Shown here piece by piece: positions 59,908 through 64,000 of a DNA stretch of 64,000 nt. The position numbers and the translations under genes were made by a program. The stretch is taken from NCBI RefSeq assembly GCF_023558375.1, contig NZ_CP083762.1, positions 336,273 through 400,272 on the forward strand, written 5' to 3'. The notes beneath the pieces are model-generated. The model worked only from the letters and a program-made list of their open reading frames with translations. It was not told the origin of the DNA and searched no databases. The stretch comes from Chroococcidiopsis sp. CCMEE 29. GTDB lineage: Bacteria; Cyanobacteriota; Cyanobacteriia; Cyanobacteriales; Chroococcidiopsidaceae. Each line of letters begins with the position of its first letter. The stretch's first letter is position 1.

Positions 59908-60888
59908 GAATCTGTCAGAACTGGATTCACAGTCGGAGGGGATTTTCGAGCTGCACAACCTCCCTCCTCTTTGTTGATGATTAGGCGGTTTGGAAAATCT
60001 CTTGCAGTTTCTGGACCCGTGTAACAAATCGCTCACGTCTTGTCGATAGAGACACGAATTCTGTCATCCGGCTACGGGGTCGGAAATAGTTGCGGACTTC
60101 ATCAAATGCTTGGCAGTATCGTTTAGCTGATGCAAATGTTTTAAAGCCCAACATCGGGTAGTAGCGCTGCTTGAGCCCCCGATGGTCTTGCTCAATACGA
60201 TTGGTGAGGCAGTCGCTCACCCGGTGGTCCACATCAGTTCCCAACACTTCGGTAATTGCTCTGGGATCAGCAGCGTGTCCGTCCGTAGTTACTCGTTCTG
60301 GTAGAATGCCTGTCACCGCGATTGCCTCTGTAAAGAAAGCAATTGCCGCCTCCAAATCTCGTTTCTGGCTTAGCATAGAATCGACAAGATTCCCGTCGCG
60401 GTCAATAGCCCGATCCAGATAGCACCACTTGCCTTTGACCCGAATATAGGTTTCATCTACGTCCCAGGACGAACTCACCTTTCCCTTGCGCTTGGCACGC
60501 AGCTGAATAGCAAATACCGCAGCAAACCTCTCCTCCCCATCGCGCACCGTCTCGTGGGTGAACTCAAAACCCCGCAGTCGGAAAAATTCGGCCACATCCC
60601 GCAGGCTCATCTTGTAACGCAACCGGCACAACAGCACCTGAAATACGATATCAGTGGGCAGTTCTAGAAAGTTGAACGATGTCCCTGTGCGCTCATTGAA
60701 GTAGCGCTTACACTCCTGACACTGATACATCCAGTAGCCTAAGTCATTTGTCCGGTTGAGGCTGCTCGAATGCTTAGAGTGGCAGTGGGGACAGTTCATG
60801 GTTGGTCAACGGATGCTATGCTCATGGCTATTAGCATACCAGAACAAGTATTTGTACTCAAACCTTTGAATCCAGTTCTGACAGATTC
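59908..60888 (-). mobile_element. IS6-type element, complete copy
   Basis: Inverted ends GAATCTGTCAGAACTGGATT (59908) and the exact complement ending at 60888 bound 981 bp. A second, truncated copy in the opposite orientation follows directly. Confidence 0.88.
59981..60799 (-). CDS. IS6-type transposase with N-terminal zinc ribbon
   Basis: A 272-residue protein: zinc ribbon (CPHCHSKHSSSLNRTND, YQCQECKRYF), HTH (YKMSLRDVAEFFRLRGFEFT) and DDE domain (SWDVDETYIRVKGKWCYLDR, ERVTTDGHAADPRAI, DCLTNRIEQDHRGLKQRY). All catalytic residues are present, one frame. IS6 elements move by replicative cointegration and often create inversions and deletions. Confidence 0.9.
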   Translation of the reverse strand: MNCPHCHSKHSSSLNRTNDLGYWMYQCQECKRYFNERTGTSFNFLELPTDIVFQVLLCRLRYKMSLRDVAEFFRLRGFEFTHETVRDGEERFAAVFAIQLRAKRKGKVSSSWDVDETYIRVKGKWCYLDRAIDRDGNLVDSMLSQKRDLEAAIAFFTEAIAVTGILPERVTTDGHAADPRAITEVLGTDVDHRVSDCLTNRIEQDHRGLKQRYYPMLGFKTFASAKRYCQAFDEVRNYFRPRSRMTEFVSLSTRRERFVTRVQKLQEIFQTA

Positions 60889-61438
60889 GATGAAACCTAT
60901 ATTGGGGTCAAAGGCAAGTGGTGCTATCTGGATCGGGCTATTGACCGCGACGGGAATCTTGTCGATTCTATGCTAAGCCAGAAACGAGATTTGGAGGCGG
61001 CAATTGCTTTCTTTACAGAGGCAATCGCGGTGACAGGCATTCTACCAGAACGAGTAACTACGGACGGACACGCTGCTGATCCCAGAGCAATTACCGAAGT
61101 GTTGGGAACTGATGTGGACCACCGGGTGAGCGACTGCCTCACCAATCGTATTGAGCAAGACCATCGGGGGCTCAAGCAGCGCTACTACCCGATGTTGGGC
61201 TTTAAAACATTTGCATCAGCTAAACGATACTGCCAAGCATTTGATGAAGTCCGCAACTATTTCCGACCCCGTAGCCGGATGACAGAATTCGTGTCTCTAT
61301 CGACAAGACGTGAGCGATTTGTTACACGGGTCCAGAAACTGCAAGAGATTTTCCAAACCGCCTAATCATCAACAAAGAGGAGGGAGGTTGTGCAGCTCGA
61401 AAATCCCCTCCGACTGTGAATCCAGTTCTGACAGATTC
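60889..61438 (+). mobile_element. IS6-type element, truncated inverted copy
   Basis: The last 550 bp of the same element in plus orientation. The coding part begins inside the gene at DETYIGVKGKWCYLDRAIDR and runs to the stop at 61365 (EKLQEIFQTA-like end), and the right terminal repeat ends at 61438. From LDRAIDRDGN on the protein is identical to the complete copy, so the duplication is recent. Confidence 0.88.
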
Positions 61439-61439
61439 G

Positions 61440-61803
61440 TAAATGTAACCTGTGGCATGGCAACGTTGAGGAGAGCCTTAGCAAACTAGAGATGCTGATG
61501 CTCAATATTTCCGATGCCGGAAAGCGCTCTCGACTCAAAGGTTTATATGAGTATCTGAAACAAAATCAGGACCATATTGTTAACTACGAGGAACGCAAGG
61601 GATTAGGAAAGACCTTTACAACTCAAGTGGCACAGTCTGATATCGAGTCAATCATTAATGCCCGTCATAAAAAGAGTGGAAAGATGCAATGGAGTCGGGA
61701 AGGGGCGCACAACGTTCTTCAAATCCGCTCAGAAATCATCAGCAAAACTTGGATAGGACAGTGGCAACAGGCAGTGCTTTCTGCTCTAGGAGCAGCGGTA
61801 TAA
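61440..61803 (+). pseudogene. ISKra4-like transposase C-terminal remnant
   Basis: About 120 codons: LWHGNVEESLSKLEMLMLNI, NQDHIVNYEERKGLGKTFTT, then MQWSREGAHNVLQIRSEIIS. The layout (LWxGN, helix, NYxxR, C-terminal W-rich motif) parallels the transposase at 19924-21292. The N-terminal two thirds is lost at the IS6 border. Confidence 0.65.
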
Positions 61804-61978
61804 CTCACACTATTTCACATTAATTTGATACGCTCCCTCTCAAATTCATAGATTTTATGTATTTGGACATTGCTCCTAGCCTCCACGTAACTACTCCTTT
61901 TCGGTATCATGCAACACTTGAAAAGTTTTCTTAGCTACAATTGGAGGCATTAGCCTCTCAATCGCTCGTGTAATTCCC

Positions 61979-63049
61979 ATGCCAGCTACTGCCAGCCCTC
62001 AAGCCCAAAAGAAGAATTTTGATTATGCCAGCCTTGATGCTGCAATTTCTCGGTTTGTCCAGCAGCAGACTGGTGAAATTCGGGCATTAATGAAGCGGAC
62101 TGCTCAAGACATCGTTGAGATTGGGCACAAACTTGTTGCGGTGAAGGAGAGACTAAGGCATGGGTACTTTTTAGACTGGCTGGAAGCTGAGTTTGGGTGG
62201 AGCTATCCAACTGCGGCACGATTCATGCAGGTCGCTAATTCCTTTAGGGAAAATTATCAAATTGATAACTTTGCTCCCTCTGCCCTCTACGAACTAGCTG
62301 CACCATCAACCCCTCAAGCCGCCCGGAATGAAGCGTTAGAGCGTGCTAAAGCAGGTGAAGCCATTACCTACACAGCAGCCAAAGCGATCAAGCAGAAGTA
62401 TACTGCACCTCCAACAAAGCCTAAACCACAACCACAACCACAACCAGAGCCGATTTCACAACCACAACCAACTCCAACTCCAGTCCTACCCACACAGTTG
62501 GGTGCAAAAAAGCTAGAAATTGTTGCCATTCGCTCTTCCGGGCAGGCTGCGATTCTTGCTGCAACCAACCAGAGCACAGTTACCCAAACAGCTCAAATAC
62601 CTTCAGTCTCACAGTTATCTTCACCTGTCTTTACACCAGCTCCACCTGGGGGTTGGTGGCAGCTAGGTGGAAAGCATTTGCTGTACTGTGGTGACCCTAA
62701 CTCGCCAGAATTTCTGGAGCGGGTTACAAAAGTTCATTTGTTGCTGGCTTTTCCCCCCAATCAGATTTGGCAGCCAACTATCCCAGCTGCGGTTGCCATT
62801 AAGATAGTTGATTATTTACCTGTACTGCACGCTCCCGATCAGCTTGATGAAGCTCTAGAATCAGCTATTCTGCTCTACTCCAGTCTAAGAGTCATGGTAG
62901 TTAGCTGCTTTATGCCCTCACCAGAAATTCTCTCAATCCTCAATCGGCTAGACCGCTGGGGAGTGGTGGCTGAACCAGATCCTAAGCGTTGTAACGCAGT
63001 TATTTCTGATTGGAAGAAAGCAGGTCTGAAGGCAGAACGGCTCAGTTAA
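61979..63049 (+). CDS. DUF3102 protein with methyltransferase-like C-terminus
   Basis: A 356-residue protein. Residues about 20-120 are the DUF3102 domain (RALMKRTAQDIVEIGHKLVA, GYFLDWLEAEFGWSYPTAAR), a ParB/KorB-like helical domain found on plasmids and phages. A Pro/Gln repeat linker (about residues 140-170) follows. The last 130 residues begin PPGGWWQLGGKHLLYCGDPN and FLERVTKVHLLLAFPPN, resembling the target and motif regions of adenine-specific DNA methylases, but the catalytic DPPY is replaced (AFPPN). Probably a DNA-binding plasmid protein with an inactive methylase-like tail. Confidence 0.7.
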   Translation: MPATASPQAQKKNFDYASLDAAISRFVQQQTGEIRALMKRTAQDIVEIGHKLVAVKERLRHGYFLDWLEAEFGWSYPTAARFMQVANSFRENYQIDNFAPSALYELAAPSTPQAARNEALERAKAGEAITYTAAKAIKQKYTAPPTKPKPQPQPQPEPISQPQPTPTPVLPTQLGAKKLEIVAIRSSGQAAILAATNQSTVTQTAQIPSVSQLSSPVFTPAPPGGWWQLGGKHLLYCGDPNSPEFLERVTKVHLLLAFPPNQIWQPTIPAAVAIKIVDYLPVLHAPDQLDEALESAILLYSSLRVMVVSCFMPSPEILSILNRLDRWGVVAEPDPKRCNAVISDWKKAGLKAERLS

Positions 63050-63162
63050 GAAAACTTGCCCATAGACAGATTGGCTTAGATTGTACGCCTATGAGAGGTC
63101 GTGGCAATGAAAAACTACGCCTGTAATGACAATTTGGGCAAAATTACTTTGCTGGATTCAGC

Positions 63163-63191
63163 TTTACTAACCACCGAATCCCAGTATAATG
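63163..63191 (+). promoter_or_regulatory. Sigma-70-type promoter
   Basis: TTTACT (63163-63168), a 17-base spacer and a perfect TATAAT (63186-63191). Transcription would begin near 63198, just before the structured leader. Confidence 0.6.
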
Positions 63192-63197
63192 TCTTCA

Positions 63198-63300
63198 AAC
63201 TGAATAGAAGCTTCGGCTTGGGGGGGAAGGTCTGTTAGCGCAGACTGGTTTCCACCACCGAAGGCTCCGACCCTAAACCTTTAGCGAGGAGGTCAGAACA
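63198..63300 (+). ncRNA. Structured leader RNA candidate
   Basis: A long imperfect hairpin spans 63210-63267 (CTTCGG paired with CCGAAG, a G-run paired with TTCCACCACC, inner GTCTG...CAGAC). A second stem follows, GACC-CTAAA (63270-63278) with TTTAG (63281-63285) and GGTC (63292-63295), which includes part of the strong Shine-Dalgarno GAGGAGG (63287-63293). The arrangement would allow the second stem to hide the ribosome binding site. No known riboswitch consensus was recognised. Confidence 0.45.
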
Positions 63301-63408
63301 TGATGCTTTGTCTAGTATTGTGCCGCTTTAGCGTGCATGTTGTCAAACAAAAACTAGATTTTTTTTTCTCAACACTTTTACCAAGAGTGGTGGGCTACCC
63401 CTTTTAAA
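63301..63408 (+). CDS. Small ORF with strong ribosome binding site
   Basis: ATG at 63301 lies 7 bases after GAGGAGG. The 35-residue product (MMLCLVLCRFSVHVVKQKLD, FFFSTLLPRVVGYPF) is hydrophobic and basic, with a Phe-run. It may be a leader peptide, a small membrane protein or toxin-like peptide; the size prevents family assignment. A poly-T stretch lies inside it. Confidence 0.4.
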
Positions 63409-63462
63409 AACACAGCAGCGATTCCAGATGGGCAGTGGTGCTGGTGTTCAGGGTTTGGCAAG

Positions 63463-63696
63463 ATGTTAATAAAAGCGATCACGTCTTGTCTTGTGGCAGC
63501 GCTCGCAGTAAACTTTGGCAAAAAAATAATTTCTGCTAAGCATAAGCTTGTACACCAGCTTGGCAAAAGTTTTGAAGAAGATTACTTCCGGCTTTGCCCC
63601 CAACTCACCATTTACCCACTCAAAGTTAGTGGCCCAGCTCTTGCGAGGAAACGGTGGGGGCTATTAGTAGATAGCTGGAGGCTTCAGGCTGCTTAG
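63463..63696 (+). CDS. Possible small exported protein, 77 residues
   Basis: ATG at 63463 opens a 77-codon frame with a signal-like start (MLIKAITSCLVAALAVNFGK) and a basic, Leu-rich remainder. The ribosome binding site is weak and no family is recognised. It may be the second gene of the transcript that begins near 63198. Confidence 0.3.
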   Translation: MLIKAITSCLVAALAVNFGKKIISAKHKLVHQLGKSFEEDYFRLCPQLTIYPLKVSGPALARKRWGLLVDSWRLQAA

Positions 63697-63864
63697 TACA
63701 GAAGCCCTTTGCCAAATAAATTGAACAGTCCCTTCAAAATTAAAAGCCGGGACAGTACTAGCGATGACCACCCCGACCAAAACTTGATTACTGCCGATTG
63801 TAGCAGGTATTTACTCGCTTGTGATCGCTAGTGCTTGTTTCGGACCCTAAAAAGGAAATCCGAG

Positions 63865-63987
63865 ATGATTCACGCACACAAAAACTTACATCCTGACCCA
63901 TCAGCGCATAATTTTTCGATTGACCGCGACCAAGCCACATCCCAGTTAGAGGTGTTGGGCGAAAGCTTTGGGGAGGTACTGCCATGA
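63865..63987 (+). CDS. Small ORF coupled to the next gene
   Basis: ATG at 63865, with AAGGA 9 bases upstream, encodes a 40-residue soluble peptide (MIHAHKNLHPDPSAHNFSID, then EVLGESFGEVLP). Its stop overlaps the ATG at 63984 in ATGA, so it is the leader gene of an operon leaving the window. No family recognised. Confidence 0.45.
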   Translation: MIHAHKNLHPDPSAHNFSIDRDQATSQLEVLGESFGEVLP

Positions 63988-64000
63988 CTCCCACCCCAGT
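63984..64000 (+). CDS. First codons of a gene cut by the window edge
   Basis: ATG ACT CCC ACC CCA begins four bases inside the previous gene. Only five complete codons are visible, so the product is unknown. The small ORF before it suggests a plasmid core gene, possibly a replication gene, but that is speculation. Confidence 0.35.

Noticed and set aside
60171-60422. An 83-codon open frame repeated at 60924-61175 on the opposite side of both IS6 copies
   Set aside because: It is the antisense shadow of the transposase gene; its repetition only reflects the duplicated IS.
62400-62520. Repetitive CCACAAC-type DNA in the DUF3102 gene as a possible iteron array
   Set aside because: It encodes the Pro/Gln linker (PKPQPQPQ) and is explained by low-complexity coding sequence.
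1-64000. CRISPR arrays, rRNA and tRNA genes
   Set aside because: No regularly spaced repeats with unique spacers and no tRNA- or rRNA-like segments were found by eye; the only regular arrays are the 8-bp repeats around parA, which have no spacers.

Overview
This window looks like part of a large, heavily rearranged cyanobacterial plasmid or plasmid-like island. The evidence for a cyanobacterium is the many GCGATCGC (HIP1-like) octamers, DevB/DevC exporter genes, a group 2 RpoD-type sigma factor, Uma2 (DUF820) nuclease genes and typical cyanobacterial IS630, IS5, IS1, IS6, IS21, IS4 and IS701 elements. The evidence for a plasmid is a parA plus small ribbon-helix-helix gene flanked by tandem repeats, a second ParB remnant, an actin-like (ParM/StbA-type) operon, a MobF relaxase broken by an insertion, several tyrosine recombinases, HU, toxin-antitoxin pairs and a DUF3102 gene. 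I cannot name the genus; a terrestrial Chroococcidiopsis- or Nostoc-like host is only a guess. No replication initiator was recognised.

Layout. 0-1.3 kb: partition cassette between two arrays of 8-bp repeats. 2.4-5.4 kb: an IS630 element that contains a second IS630 and an IS5; removing both restores one reading frame. 5.5-12 kb: plasmid accessory genes (RHH regulator, HicB-like protein, Uma2 nuclease, two tyrosine recombinases, DUF2891, HU, HNH). 12.2-15.5 kb: an IS110, then a 1.8-kb transposon-like unit with 25-bp inverted ends and a 9-bp target duplication that carries an integron gene cassette with a recognisable attC site. 15.5-19 kb: hypothetical pair, HEPN/MNT pair, XerC/D-like recombinase. 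19.1-21.4 kb: IS debris. 21.4-31 kb: a chromosome-like accessory island (three methyltransferases, aminoglycoside phosphotransferase-like kinase, GNAT, a 912-residue MalT-like regulator, a DJ-1/DUF3703 fusion, ICMT-like, M23 and DUF1772 proteins). 31-36.6 kb: a ParB remnant fused to a DevC remnant with an IS5 at the joint, devB, an NmrA-like reductase and its divergent PadR regulator. 36.6-47.6 kb: IS1, HlyD and other fragments, IS21, IS4, hypothetical plasmid genes, sigma factor, IS1. 47.7-51.3 kb: Phd/RelE-like pair and the actin-like operon, whose last gene carries a near-ideal -1 frameshift site. 51.4-61.8 kb: relaxase remnant and stacked IS elements around a metallo-beta-lactamase-fold gene. 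62-64 kb: DUF3102 protein, a structured leader with a small ORF, and the start of a further operon at the window edge.

The most interesting parts are the actin-like operon with a predicted frameshifted membrane form (49.1 kb), the transposon that moves an integron cassette (13.7-15.5 kb), the octamer arrays around parA (0.3-1.3 kb) and the structured leader near 63.2 kb. Roughly a third of the window is insertion sequence, and many host genes are split or truncated, so much of the segment appears to be decaying.
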